Assembly: GCF_027489515.1 (NCBI RefSeq)
Contig: NZ_JAIXZS010000020.1
Coordinates: 1 to 64,000 of the forward strand
Origin: Novosphingobium sp.
GTDB taxonomy: Bacteria; Pseudomonadota; Alphaproteobacteria; Sphingomonadales; Sphingomonadaceae
Length of the DNA: 64,000 nt
Reading direction: 5' to 3'
The translations under genes were made by a program, and so were the position numbers. Below are positions 17,433 to 25,674 of this stretch, one piece after another (positions within the stretch are counted from its first letter, which is position 1; every line of letters begins with the position of its first letter). The notes under the pieces were generated by a model. That model saw only the letters and a program-made list of their open reading frames with translations, had not been told where the DNA came from and made no database searches.

Positions 17433-18425
17433 TTAAATCAACCCCGCCAGCGGACTGCTCGGATCGGCGTACTTGCGCGTCCCCATCCGCCCCGCCAGAT
17501 AGGCGTCGCGCCCGGCTTCGACTGCCGCCTTCATCGCACGCGCCATGCGGATCGGGTCCTTGGCCTCGGCGATGGCGGTGTTCATCAGCACGCCGTCGCA
17601 GCCGAGTTCGAGCGCCACGGCGGCATCGCTCGCGGTGCCGACGCCGGCATCCACCAGCACCGGCACTTTGGCGCCTTCGACGATCAGGCGGATCGTCACG
17701 CGGTTCTGGATGCCCAGGCCCGAGCCGATCGGCGCGCCCAGCGGCATCACCGCGACTGCGCCCGCATCTTCCAGCTGCTTGGCCGCGATGGGATCATCGA
17801 CGCAGTAGACCATCGGCAGGAAGCCTTCCTTGGCCAGCACTTCGGTGGCGCGGATCGTCTCGACCATGTTGGGATAGAGCGTGCGCGCCTCGCCCAGCAC
17901 TTCGAGCTTCACCAGATCCCAGCCGCCCGCCTCGCGCGCCAGCCGCAAGGTGCGGATCGCATCCTCGGCGGTGAAGCACCCGGCGGTGTTGGGGAGGTAG
18001 GTGATCTTCTTCGGGTCGATGAAATCGGTCAGCATCGGCGCCTTGGGATCGCTGACATTCACCCGGCGCACCGCCACGGTCACGATCTCGGCGCCCGAAG
18101 CCTCGACCGCCGCCGCGTTCTGCGCGAAGTCCTTGTACTTGCCGGTGCCGACGATCAGCCGCGAACGGAAGGTGCGACCGGCCACGGTCCAGGTGTCATC
18201 ATCCTGCCCACCGCCGACGAAATGCACGATTTCCAGCAAATCGCCGTCTGCAATCTGGACAGCCGCCAGCGTCGAGCGGGGGACGATCTCGCCATTGCGC
18301 TCAACCGCGACCTTGGCTGGATCGAGTCCGAGGCTGCGCACGAGATCGGCGATCGAGCCGGGCGGGGCGCGGCGGGGTTCGCCATTGATGGTGAGGGTGA
18401 GAGTCGCTGCAGTATCGGTGGCCAT
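17433..18425 (-). CDS. thiG: Fused sulfur carrier ThiS - thiazole synthase ThiG
   Basis: A 330-residue protein, ATG at 18425. Residues 1-66 are a complete ThiS ([24 protein letters not shown]... [11 protein letters not shown]), including the terminal Gly-Gly. Residues 75-330 are ThiG, which builds the thiamine thiazole from deoxyxylulose phosphate, dehydroglycine and ThiS-bound sulfur ([12 protein letters not shown], the Schiff-base Lys in [32 protein letters not shown]). The fused form is known in Alphaproteobacteria. It places the Gly-Gly inside the chain (GGGQDDD), so activation needs cleavage or another route. No thiC, thiF or thiO is nearby, and there is no room upstream for a TPP riboswitch. 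Confidence 0.93.
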   Translation of the reverse strand: MATDTAATLTLTINGEPRRAPPGSIADLVRSLGLDPAKVAVERNGEIVPRSTLAAVQIADGDLLEIVHFVGGGQDDDTWTVAGRTFRSRLIVGTGKYKDFAQNAAAVEASGAEIVTVAVRRVNVSDPKAPMLTDFIDPKKITYLPNTAGCFTAEDAIRTLRLAREAGGWDLVKLEVLGEARTLYPNMVETIRATEVLAKEGFLPMVYCVDDPIAAKQLEDAGAVAVMPLGAPIGSGLGIQNRVTIRLIVEGAKVPVLVDAGVGTASDAAVALELGCDGVLMNTAIAEAKDPIRMARAMKAAVEAGRDAYLAGRMGTRKYADPSSPLAGLI

Positions 18426-18481
18426 GCGGCGGGCTTTAGCGCCCAGCACGGTCCGTGCAAGTGATCAGGACGGGCAAGCTG

Positions 18482-18868
18482 TCAGCAGGTGTTGCGACGC
18501 ATGTTCACGATATGCGCCGAGGCGACCAGCACCACGCCGCAAATCGTCAGCAGTGCTTCGGCGGTGCCATGGTCGCTGGCGATCGCGGCGGCCATCAGCG
18601 CAAGGCCCGTGGCGCCGAGTGCCAGCGGCAGGCGATGGCCATGGCGCAGCGCGCCCGCACCGATGGTGAGCAGGCCAACAACAAAAGCCGCAACCAGCCC
18701 GAACCGGTGAATTGCAGGATTGAGCAGCACGCCGCCGCCAAGCCCCAGCACCCCGATCAGGAACAACCCGGCCACGCAGTGCACCATGCACAGCCCGCTT
18801 ATCAGCACACCCAGCCGGTCAAACCGGCCGCGCAGCATCGCGGGGGAGGAGTCGGGTCGGTCGGTCAT
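18482..18868 (-). CDS. MerC-domain membrane protein
   Basis: A 128-residue protein, ATG at 18868, with four membrane segments. It belongs to the MerC family: the paired residues LGVLISGLCMVHCVAGLF in the first helix are the Cys-x-x-His/Cys metal site. MerC itself moves Hg(II) across the inner membrane, but chromosomal MerC-domain proteins in sphingomonads lack a mer operon and are more likely to handle other soft metals such as zinc (inference). A further upstream ATG at 18904 would put the palindrome 18880-18898 inside the gene, so the shorter start is preferred. It diverges from ctaA. Confidence 0.82.
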   Translation of the reverse strand: MTDRPDSSPAMLRGRFDRLGVLISGLCMVHCVAGLFLIGVLGLGGGVLLNPAIHRFGLVAAFVVGLLTIGAGALRHGHRLPLALGATGLALMAAAIASDHGTAEALLTICGVVLVASAHIVNMRRNTC

Positions 18869-18879
18869 GTTGGTCGCTA

Positions 18880-18898
18880 TATGTAATAGTATCACATA
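18880..18898. promoter_or_regulatory. Fur/Zur-like palindrome between merC-like gene and ctaA
   Basis: The left half TATGTAATA and right half TATCACATA around a central G match at 8 of 9 positions. The 19-bp size, AT-rich arms and position 11-30 bp before the MerC-domain start fit a Fur-superfamily operator (Fur, Zur or Mur). It overlaps the region expected for the MerC promoter and lies about 94 bp from the ctaA start. The regulator is inferred. Confidence 0.5.
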
Positions 18899-18991
18899 AC
18901 GCAATGCTCAAGGACCGTTCCGGGGCAACCCCTATAGGCATGCCCCCATTGGCGCTTGCGTTTCAGCGGCCTCGCGAGCAGAGGCGCGGCC

Positions 18992-20062
18992 ATGAATGCT
19001 GTTGCCTTGGCCCCGGCCCGTTCTCGTGAGCGCACTCCCGCGCCGCTTGCGCTGTCCCGCTGGCTGCTCGTCGTAGCGCTGATGATCATTGGCATCGTGG
19101 TCGTTGGCGGGATTACACGGCTCACCGAATCGGGCGTCTCGATCACCGAATGGAAGCCCGTCTCGGGCGCGCTGCCGCCGCTGACCGATGCGGACTGGCA
19201 AACCGAGTTCGACAAGTACCGTCAGACGCCGCAGTACGTGCTCGTCAACGGCCCCGCGGGCATGACGCTCGCCACCTACAAGTTCATCTTCTTCTGGGAA
19301 TGGGTTCACCGCCTTCTCGCGCGCACCATCGGCATGGCCTTCGCGCTGCCGCTCGCATGGTTTTGGCTGCGTGGGCAGATCCCTGCAGGCTACAAGCCAC
19401 GCCTGCTGGCGCTGCTGGCGCTGGGCGCGTTGCAGGGCGCGATCGGCTGGTGGATGGTGAAGTCCGGCATCGTGAGTGATGTGAAGGTCAGCCACTTCCG
19501 TCTCGCCGCGCATCTGCTGGTGGCGTTGACCACGCTCGCCGGCGTGATCTGGACCATGCTCGATCTGCGCGCACTGGCCCGGGGCGAGCGGCGCGCCAGG
19601 CTGACCGGCTTTGCGGCGCTGGCGCTCGGCATGCTGCTGGTGCAGCTGTTCTACGGCGCGCTCCTGGCAGGGATGCGCGCGGGGACCGTGGCGGGTGGCG
19701 GCTGGTTCAACTGGGATGTCTGGCCGCTGATGCAGGGCGCGTTCTTCCCCGCCGGTATCGAATGGTCACTCGGCGCCGCGCATGCCTTGTTCTCCGATCC
19801 CTACCTCGTTCACTTCATCCATCGCTGGTGGGCATGGGCGGTCGTTGCCGTGCTCGTTGTCATGGGACGCAAGCTGCGTCGCGCCGGCGCGCGGCCGGCA
19901 TCGGTCGCGATCCACACCGCCTTCGGCACGCAGATCGTGCTCGGCATCGCGACGGTGATGAGCGGCGTGACGATCTGGATCGCGGTGCTCCACCAGCTCA
20001 CCGGCGCGCTGCTGGTGGCCTGCACGGCATGGGGCGCGCACCGCCTCGGAAAGCAGGTTTGA
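18992..20062 (+). CDS. ctaA: Heme A synthase (COX15/CtaA type 2)
   Basis: CtaA hydroxylates the C8 methyl of heme O to make heme A for cytochrome aa3 oxidase. The 356-residue protein, from the ATG at 18992 (AGAGG upstream), has eight membrane helices in two four-helix halves. The first helix ends with GGITRLTESGVSITEWKPVSGALPPL, a strict family signature. Heme-ligand His residues are visible in EWVHRLLART, SHFRLAAHLLVAL, VHFIHRWWAW and VLHQLTGALL. The paired Cys of type 1 enzymes is absent, as expected for the alphaproteobacterial/mitochondrial type. Oxidase genes are not in this window. Confidence 0.95.
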   Translation: MNAVALAPARSRERTPAPLALSRWLLVVALMIIGIVVVGGITRLTESGVSITEWKPVSGALPPLTDADWQTEFDKYRQTPQYVLVNGPAGMTLATYKFIFFWEWVHRLLARTIGMAFALPLAWFWLRGQIPAGYKPRLLALLALGALQGAIGWWMVKSGIVSDVKVSHFRLAAHLLVALTTLAGVIWTMLDLRALARGERRARLTGFAALALGMLLVQLFYGALLAGMRAGTVAGGGWFNWDVWPLMQGAFFPAGIEWSLGAAHALFSDPYLVHFIHRWWAWAVVAVLVVMGRKLRRAGARPASVAIHTAFGTQIVLGIATVMSGVTIWIAVLHQLTGALLVACTAWGAHRLGKQV

Positions 20063-20100
20063 AGTTTGATCCGCTAACGCGGATGGCTGGTGCCGCCCAC

Positions 20101-20159
20101 GTTTCAGCCTTGCTGAGACGTCAAACAGGCAAGAGGTATTATTTTACCTCCCCTGAAAC
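20101..20159 (+). promoter_or_regulatory. Structured segment in the ctaA-rplM intergenic region
   Basis: GTTTCAG (20101-20107) and CTGAAAC (20153-20159) are perfectly complementary and enclose a hairpin GAGGTA/TACCTC (20133-20138 with 20145-20150) plus GCCT/AGGC (20107-20110 with 20127-20130). It may be a leader of the L13-S9 operon or the ctaA terminator. A possible -35 (TTGACT, 20171-20176) lies downstream; if used, the structure is not in the rplM mRNA. Confidence 0.3.
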
Positions 20160-20272
20160 CCGCCGTTTGCTTGACTCTTTCGGCATTTGTGAGCAAAGGC
20201 GCGCTTCCTCGCCATGGGACGGGCTTCGGTCCGCGCACAGGGCGTACCACAATTCCAGGATGGGTTTCAGCC

Positions 20273-20752
20273 ATGAAGGCGCTCACGAAAGTCACCCGGT
20301 CGATCAAGCCGGCCGAGGTGGAGAAGAAGTGGCATCTCATTGATGCCGATGGCCTTGTTGTCGGCCGTCTCGCGGTGATCATCGCCAATCACCTGCGCGG
20401 CAAGCACAAGCCGAGCTACACCCCGCACGTCGATTGCGGCGATCACGTCGTCGTGATCAACGCCGACAAGGTGAAGCTCACCGGCAACAAGCTCAAGGAC
20501 AAGATCTACTACAAGCACACCGGTTACGCCGGCGGCATCAAGGAAGTCACCGCGGACAAGGTCCTCAATGGTCGCTTCCCCGAGCGCGTGCTTGAGAAGG
20601 CTGTCGAGCGCATGATCCCGCGCGGCCCGCTCGGCCGGGCCCAGATGCGCGCGCTGCATCTCTACGCCGGAGCTGAACATCCCCACGCCGGGACCCAGCC
20701 CCAGCCGCTCGACGTCGCTTCGATGAACCGCAAGAACAAGGTGGGTGCGTAA
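20273..20752 (+). CDS. rplM: 50S ribosomal protein L13
   Basis: A 159-residue L13, part of the large ribosomal subunit. The start [27 protein letters not shown] at the ATG 20273 is that of alphaproteobacterial L13. Signatures are [31 protein letters not shown] and [29 protein letters not shown]. The stop is followed 3 bp later by rpsI, the conserved L13-S9 pair. A 210-bp intergenic region upstream holds the promoter and possible RNA structure (see 20101-20159). Confidence 0.98.
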   Translation: MKALTKVTRSIKPAEVEKKWHLIDADGLVVGRLAVIIANHLRGKHKPSYTPHVDCGDHVVVINADKVKLTGNKLKDKIYYKHTGYAGGIKEVTADKVLNGRFPERVLEKAVERMIPRGPLGRAQMRALHLYAGAEHPHAGTQPQPLDVASMNRKNKVGA

Positions 20753-20755
20753 GAC

Positions 20756-21289
20756 ATGTCTGAAACCGATACCGTCTCCAGCCTCGCGGATCTCAAGGAT
20801 CTGACCTCGGCTGCTCCCGCTGCTCCTGTCTCGGCCTCGCCTGAAGCGCCCCGCGCCCCGTCGGCTCCCGCCGCGCCGCTGCGTGAACGTGAAGTCGATG
20901 CGCAGGGCCGCTCCTACGCCACTGGCCGCCGCAAGGACGCCGTGGCCCGCGTGTGGATCAAGCCCGGCTCGGGCAAGATCACCGTCAACGGCCGCGATCA
21001 GGAAGTCTACTTCGCGCGCCCGACGCTGCGTCTCGTGATCAACCAGCCGTTCGACATCGCTGACCGTTCGGGCCAGTACGATGTGATCGCCACCGTCAAG
21101 GGCGGCGGTCTCTCCGGCCAGGCCGGTGCGGTCAAGCACGGCATCTCGCAGGCGCTGACCAAGTTCGAGCCTGCGCTGCGCAGCGCTGTCAAGGCCGCCG
21201 GGTTCCTGACCCGCGACCCGCGCGTTGTCGAACGCAAGAAGTACGGCAAGGCCAAGGCGCGCAAGAGCTTCCAGTTCTCGAAGCGCTAA
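20756..21289 (+). CDS. rpsI: 30S ribosomal protein S9
   Basis: A 177-residue S9 with the conserved domain from about residue 50 onward ([22 protein letters not shown]) and the C-terminal tail [18 protein letters not shown], whose last Arg reaches into the P site. The first 45 residues form an Ala/Pro-rich extension ([20 protein letters not shown]) that E. coli S9 lacks but related Alphaproteobacteria often have. It is the second gene of the rplM-rpsI operon and is followed by a strong terminator at 21316. Confidence 0.97.
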   Translation: MSETDTVSSLADLKDLTSAAPAAPVSASPEAPRAPSAPAAPLREREVDAQGRSYATGRRKDAVARVWIKPGSGKITVNGRDQEVYFARPTLRLVINQPFDIADRSGQYDVIATVKGGGLSGQAGAVKHGISQALTKFEPALRSAVKAAGFLTRDPRVVERKKYGKAKARKSFQFSKR

Positions 21290-21315
21290 TCAAAGCCAGC
21301 CGTATCGAAACAAGA

Positions 21316-21342
21316 AGGGCGCGGGTTTCCGCGCCCTTTTTT
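21316..21342 (+). terminator. Rho-independent terminator of rplM-rpsI
   Basis: A perfect 9-bp GC-rich stem AGGGCGCGG / CCGCGCCCT with a GTTT loop, followed by a run of five or more T, 27 bp after the rpsI stop. This is the clearest intrinsic terminator in the window. Confidence 0.92.
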
Positions 21343-21762
21343 GTTAGCAGAGCAAGTTTTACCCGGCGGACCGGTCTTCCGGCCCGGGATGTTGCACCAG
21401 CGCAGCGCTCGATCTCCCCTATGCCGCCCGACCGGATGATCGGGACCGACGGCGCGCCAATCGAATCCGATATGGTTATCAACTCCACGGCGAGTAGATG
21501 GCCGTGGTCACGAAAACAGGTGGCGAGGTTCCGGCCAATACGGCAACGCCGGCGAGGCAGAATGCGCCAATAATGGCCGATCTGCCGAACGGCAGCTTCC
21601 TCTTCACCCGGACGGAAACGCGCGCCAGGTCGCGGCGAGCGATCCTGATATGGGTGCAAACCGGTTAACGGATTGCCCCGGCGCGGTAACCATCATCGTT
21701 ATCGGATGGCAAGGTTTGAAGCCTTAAGACCGACGTACGTTCAGTTACGGGATTGTACGCTG
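21343..21762. other. 420-bp non-coding stretch before the RTX gene
   Basis: Between the rpsI terminator and the RTX gene. Open frames here are short or lack plausible protein character. It has somewhat lower GC than its surroundings, with several TAAC/TATC-rich patches (for example GGTTAACG near 21663 and GGTAACC near 21686) that could belong to a promoter, but no clear promoter or RNA gene was recognised. Confidence 0.4.
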
Positions 21763-23691
21763 ATGCCCAATATCTTCTACGGCGATGCCACCAACAACTA
21801 CATTGTTTCAGCCAACGGCGAAGACATCATCTACGGCTACGATGGCATCGACGAGCTGCACGGTCGCGGTGGCACCGATCAGCTCTTTGGCGGCAACGGC
21901 GAAGACACCCTGTTCGGCGAGGATGGCACCGATACGCTCGATGGCGGCGCTGATAACGATCAGCTCGACGGCGGCTACGGCAACGACACGCTGACCGGTG
22001 GCAGCGGCGACGATCTGTTCACGGTCAACGACGATACCGATACGATCACCGACCTCGGCGATGGCAACGACAATCTCAGCGTCGGCCCCGGCGCGATTGC
22101 CAATGCCACTGTGGTGGCAGCCTGGGCGGCAAGCTCCGCCACGATCAACGACGGCACCGTCAACATCTCAACCGTCGGCTTTGCCGTCGATCTCGGCCTT
22201 GCCGGTGGCGGCACGGGCTTCAACGTTACCAACACCGGCGCAGCGACCACGCTGACCGGTTCGGCGCAGAACGACACGCTCACGGCCGGCGTGGGCGCCG
22301 ATACGCTGATCGGCGGTAGCGGGGACGACCGGTTCGTCAGCCGCGCCCATCTCGCCACCGTGGTCTATGCCGGCAACCAGGCCGATTACACCGTGACCAA
22401 GGTTGGCGTGAGCACTTGGGAAGTGGTCGACAACAACGTCGAAGACGGCAACGATGGCACCGATACGCTGGTCGGCATTCCGACCATCCAGTTCGCCGAC
22501 GGCTCGGTCGATCTGCCGCTCAACCAGGCACCGGTCCTGGCGCTGCCGATCGCCGATCGCGCGCTCAAGGAAGATGCGCCGCTCAGCTACACGATCCCGG
22601 CGGGCACCTTCAGCGATCCCGATGGGGACACGCTGTCCCTCTCGGCAACGCTGGCCAACGGTTCGGCACTGCCGACGTGGCTGGTGTTCGATGCGGACAC
22701 CGGCACGTTCTCGGGCACTCCGCCCAAAGACTATAACGGCCAGATCGCGCTCAAGGTCACTGCGACGGATGGCGAATACAGCGTCTCCGACAGCTTCACG
22801 CTCTCCGTAACGCCCGTCAACGACGCCCCGGTGATCACCTCGGGCGGCGGCGGTGCCGAGGCAGACTACACCGTGCTCGAGAACATCCGCGAGGTCACCC
22901 GCGTGACGGCCAGCGATGTCGATGCGGGCGCGGTGCTGCGCTACGCGATTGTCGGCGGCGCCGATGCCGGTCTGTTCAAGATCAGCTCGCGTACCGGCGG
23001 GCTCATCTTCAAGGCCGCGCCGGATTTCGAGGACCGGGCCGATGCCGATGGCAACGGGGTCTATGACGTCGTGGTCCGGGTCAGCGATGGCTGGGCTTCC
23101 GATACGCAGACCCTCCACATCACTGTCGGGGATGTGGTCAACGAAGTTCTCAGGGGCAGCACGACGGCCAACGACCTGCAAGGCGCCGGCGGCGCGGATC
23201 GCCTCTATGGCTACGCCGGAAACGATACGCTCGATGGCGGCGCGGGTAACGACAAGCTCTACGGCGGGCTTGGTGCCGACGCGCTGCTTGGCGGCGGTGG
23301 GACCGACCGCCTTTACGGCGGCGAGGGCGTCGATACCCTGACTGGCGGAGCGGGCCTCGATCTGTTCGTCTTCGACCTTTCGCCGAATACCGCCGGAAAT
23401 GTCGATGTCATCACCGACTTCTCCCACGCCGAGCGCGACAAGATTGCCCTCAGCCTCGCCGATTTCTCGGGCTTCGCGAAGACCGGCGCGATCACCGCCG
23501 ACCAGTTCTACGCGGCTGCCGGCGCCACGAGCGCGCAGGATGCCACGGACCAGCTTGTCTACAACACCAGCAACGGCGCGCTCTACTACGATGCCGACGG
23601 GGTTGGCGGGAAGGCCGCGGTGCAGATCGCGACCATCGCCAATTTCGATACGGCAGGCCTTGCCTACAACGATATCCTGATCCTCGCCTGA
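21763..23691 (+). CDS. RTX-type calcium-binding secreted protein with cadherin-like domains
   Basis: A 642-residue protein without a Sec signal. Residues 15-90 carry nonapeptide RTX repeats (GGxGxDxLx, e.g. LFGGNGEDTLFGEDGTDTLDGG), which bind calcium. Residues 254-360 form a cadherin-like (CADG/dystroglycan-type) Ig fold ending PVNDAPVITSGGG; residues 365-460 form a cadherin repeat (TASDVDAGAVLRYAIVGGADAGLFKI). A second RTX block (474-532) leads to a C-terminal domain like that of serralysins (DLFVFDLSPNTAGNVDVITDFS), which normally serves as type I secretion signal. It is probably an adhesin or biofilm matrix protein. No type I exporter genes are adjacent, so export would need one elsewhere. 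Confidence 0.88.
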   Translation: MPNIFYGDATNNYIVSANGEDIIYGYDGIDELHGRGGTDQLFGGNGEDTLFGEDGTDTLDGGADNDQLDGGYGNDTLTGGSGDDLFTVNDDTDTITDLGDGNDNLSVGPGAIANATVVAAWAASSATINDGTVNISTVGFAVDLGLAGGGTGFNVTNTGAATTLTGSAQNDTLTAGVGADTLIGGSGDDRFVSRAHLATVVYAGNQADYTVTKVGVSTWEVVDNNVEDGNDGTDTLVGIPTIQFADGSVDLPLNQAPVLALPIADRALKEDAPLSYTIPAGTFSDPDGDTLSLSATLANGSALPTWLVFDADTGTFSGTPPKDYNGQIALKVTATDGEYSVSDSFTLSVTPVNDAPVITSGGGGAEADYTVLENIREVTRVTASDVDAGAVLRYAIVGGADAGLFKISSRTGGLIFKAAPDFEDRADADGNGVYDVVVRVSDGWASDTQTLHITVGDVVNEVLRGSTTANDLQGAGGADRLYGYAGNDTLDGGAGNDKLYGGLGADALLGGGGTDRLYGGEGVDTLTGGAGLDLFVFDLSPNTAGNVDVITDFSHAERDKIALSLADFSGFAKTGAITADQFYAAAGATSAQDATDQLVYNTSNGALYYDADGVGGKAAVQIATIANFDTAGLAYNDILILA

Positions 23692-23719
23692 AGCTCAGGC
23701 ACAAGGGGGCAGCACACGT

Positions 23720-23755
23720 GGCGGCCCGCTCTCCCGGGGGGGAGGGCGGGCCGCC
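23720..23755. terminator. Stem-loop between RTX gene and DUF1244 gene
   Basis: Outer arms GGCGGCCCGC (23720-23729) and GCGGGCCGCC (23746-23755) are perfectly complementary, with an inner CTCCC/GGGAG stem (23731-23735, 23740-23744). It lies between two convergent stops (23691 and 23769). No T-run follows, so it may only pause polymerase or protect the mRNA ends. Confidence 0.6.
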
Positions 23756-23768
23756 CGGCGTCAGGGCC

Positions 23769-24110
23769 TCAGTGCCCTGGTGCGTTGCGCTTCACGCTCT
23801 CGGCCATGCGGGCAAGCTGCTCGGGGGTGGCATCGGTCTGGTAGCGCGCCTTCCATTCGGCGGCGGGCAGGCCGTGGATCACTTCACGCGCGGCAGTCTT
23901 GTCCAGCGGCGCACCAGCATCCACGATCCAGTCCGCCAGGCAATTGCGGCAAAAGCCGGCAAGACCCATGAGCTCGATGTTCTGCGCGTCGTGCCGATGG
24001 CGCAAGTGCCTGACAAGGCGGCGGAACGCGGCGGCGGCTACAGCATCGGGAAGTGCATCGAGGGCATCGGCCGTTGATGCTTTTGCATTGGTTTCTGCAT
24101 TCGTATCCAT
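23769..24110 (-). CDS. DUF1244 domain protein
   Basis: A 113-residue soluble protein, ATG at 24110. After a 20-residue Ala-rich start it carries a DUF1244 domain: AFRRLVRHLRHRHDAQNIELMGLAGFCRNCLADWI, then AREVIHGLPAAEWKARYQ. Two Cys in FCRNCLADW are conserved in the family. A structure of a homologue shows a helical bundle, but the role is unknown. It diverges from pyruvate kinase with a 69-bp gap. A much longer reading frame continuing upstream on this strand lies antisense to pyk and is not coding. Confidence 0.88.
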   Translation of the reverse strand: MDTNAETNAKASTADALDALPDAVAAAAFRRLVRHLRHRHDAQNIELMGLAGFCRNCLADWIVDAGAPLDKTAAREVIHGLPAAEWKARYQTDATPEQLARMAESVKRNAPGH

Positions 24111-24179
24111 TGGGTTCGTCCTTGGGTTTTGCCGGTAGGTAGGCCATAGGGCCAGCGCATTCAATTCGAGGTGATAGAC

Positions 24180-25637
24180 GTGGCAAAACTGGATCCCCGT
24201 GGCCGCAAGGTGAAGATCCTCGCCACCGTCGGGCCGGCCAGCCGCTCGCCCGAGATGCTGGAAAAGCTGTTTCGCGCCGGGGCTGATGCCTTTCGCGTCA
24301 ACATGAGCCACGGCGAACATGCCGTGCATGCCGAGACGATCGCCGCAATCCGCGCGCTGGAGCGCAAGGTGAACCGGCCGATCACCGTGCTGTGCGATCT
24401 CCAGGGCCCCAAGTTGCGCGTCGGTCAGTTCAAGGATGGCCGCGCGGTGATCCGCCATTCGGGCCACTTCACGCTCGATCGTAATCCCGAACCGGGCGAC
24501 GAGACCCGCGTCCAGCTGCCGCATCCCGAGTTGTTCGGCATCCTGAAGCCCGGCCAGCGCCTGCTGATCGACGATGGCAAGCTGCGCCTGCGCGTGATCC
24601 GCGCCGACGACAACGCAATCCTCTGCTCGGCCGAAGTCGGCGGGGTGATTTCGGATCGCAAGGGCGTCAACGTCCCCGATGCGGTGATCCCGGTTCCCGC
24701 GATGACCGACAAGGACCGCCGCGACCTTGCCTTCGCGGTCAGCCAGGGTGCGGACTGGATCGCGCTCTCCTTCGTCCAGCGGCCCGAGGACGTCGCCGAG
24801 GCGCGCCGCCTGATGGGCGGCTACGGCGCGCTCATGGCCAAGATCGAGAAGCCCGCAGCCATCTCGCGTCTTGACGAGATTCTCGAGCTTGCGGACGGCC
24901 TCATGGTCGCGCGCGGCGATCTCGGCGTCGAGCTCAATCCCGAGCAAGTGCCACCGCTGCAGAAGCGGATCGTCGAAAAGGCGCGGCGCGAGGGCAAGCC
25001 GGTCGTCGTCGCGACGCAGATGCTCGAATCGATGATCGAGAGCCCGACGCCGACCCGCGCCGAAGTCTCCGACGTTGCCAACGCCGTCTATGACGGTGCC
25101 GACGCGGTCATGCTCTCCGCCGAAACCGCCGCGGGCGCCTGGCCCGAGGAAGCGGTCACGATCATGGACCGCATTGCCAGCGAGGTCGAGAACGACCCGG
25201 GCTATGCTGCGCGAGTCCACTTCATCGAGACGCGGCCCGATCCCACCACGGCCGATGCGCTCGCCGAAGCCTGCGCGAGCATTGCCAAGGCGCTGCCGAT
25301 CGCGGGCATTATCGTGTTCACCGGCTCCGGTTCCACCGCCCGCCGCGTCGCGCGCGAACGGCCCGGCGTGCCGATGCTCGTGCTCACGCCGTCCACGTTC
25401 ACCGCGCGCAAGCTTGGTCTGCTGTGGGGTGCCCATGCTGTCGCCACCAAGGATATCGGCAGTTTCGAGGAGATGATCGCCAAGGGCAAGCGCATGGCCC
25501 TGCGCCACGCTTTCGGCACCGCCGGCTCGCGGCTGATCACGCTGGCGGGTGTGCCCTTCGGCACTCCGGGCTCGACCAACCTTCTCCACATGGTGACCCT
25601 GACCGGCGACGAACTCGCCAAGCACCACGACGCCTGA
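24180..25637 (+). CDS. pyk: Pyruvate kinase
   Basis: It transfers phosphate from phosphoenolpyruvate to ADP, the last step of glycolysis. The GTG at 24180 (MAKLDPRGRKVKILATVGP) has a strong ribosome site GAGGTGA 5 bp upstream, so it is preferred to the GTG at 24171, which overlaps that site. It has 485 residues. Signatures are ATVGPASRSPE, the metal/substrate site MAKIEKPAAISRLDEILELADGLMVARGDLGVE and the C-terminal allosteric domain (FTGSGSTARRVARERP). It converges with yggS downstream. Confidence 0.97.
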   Translation: MAKLDPRGRKVKILATVGPASRSPEMLEKLFRAGADAFRVNMSHGEHAVHAETIAAIRALERKVNRPITVLCDLQGPKLRVGQFKDGRAVIRHSGHFTLDRNPEPGDETRVQLPHPELFGILKPGQRLLIDDGKLRLRVIRADDNAILCSAEVGGVISDRKGVNVPDAVIPVPAMTDKDRRDLAFAVSQGADWIALSFVQRPEDVAEARRLMGGYGALMAKIEKPAAISRLDEILELADGLMVARGDLGVELNPEQVPPLQKRIVEKARREGKPVVVATQMLESMIESPTPTRAEVSDVANAVYDGADAVMLSAETAAGAWPEEAVTIMDRIASEVENDPGYAARVHFIETRPDPTTADALAEACASIAKALPIAGIIVFTGSGSTARRVARERPGVPMLVLTPSTFTARKLGLLWGAHAVATKDIGSFEEMIAKGKRMALRHAFGTAGSRLITLAGVPFGTPGSTNLLHMVTLTGDELAKHHDA

Positions 25638-25647
25638 TTCAACTTCA

Positions 25648-25674
25648 GGCGCGCGGGGTTCAGCCCCGCGCGCC
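25648..25674. terminator. Hairpin at the pyk/yggS convergent junction
   Basis: Perfect 11-bp arms GGCGCGCGGGG and CCCCGCGCGCC with a 5-nt loop (25659-25663). It overlaps the last codons of yggS and starts 11 bp after the pyk stop, so it can serve as a bidirectional terminator, though no T-run is present. Confidence 0.6.

Noticed and set aside
21189..21659. A 156-residue minus-strand frame overlapping the end of rpsI and the gap beyond
   Set aside because: It overlaps S9 and its terminator, has Arg-rich shadow composition, and no ribosome site.
23769..25628. A 619-residue minus-strand frame that would join DUF1244 to sequence antisense to pyk
   Set aside because: Only the last 113 residues (from the ATG at 24110) are a real protein; the rest opposes pyruvate kinase.
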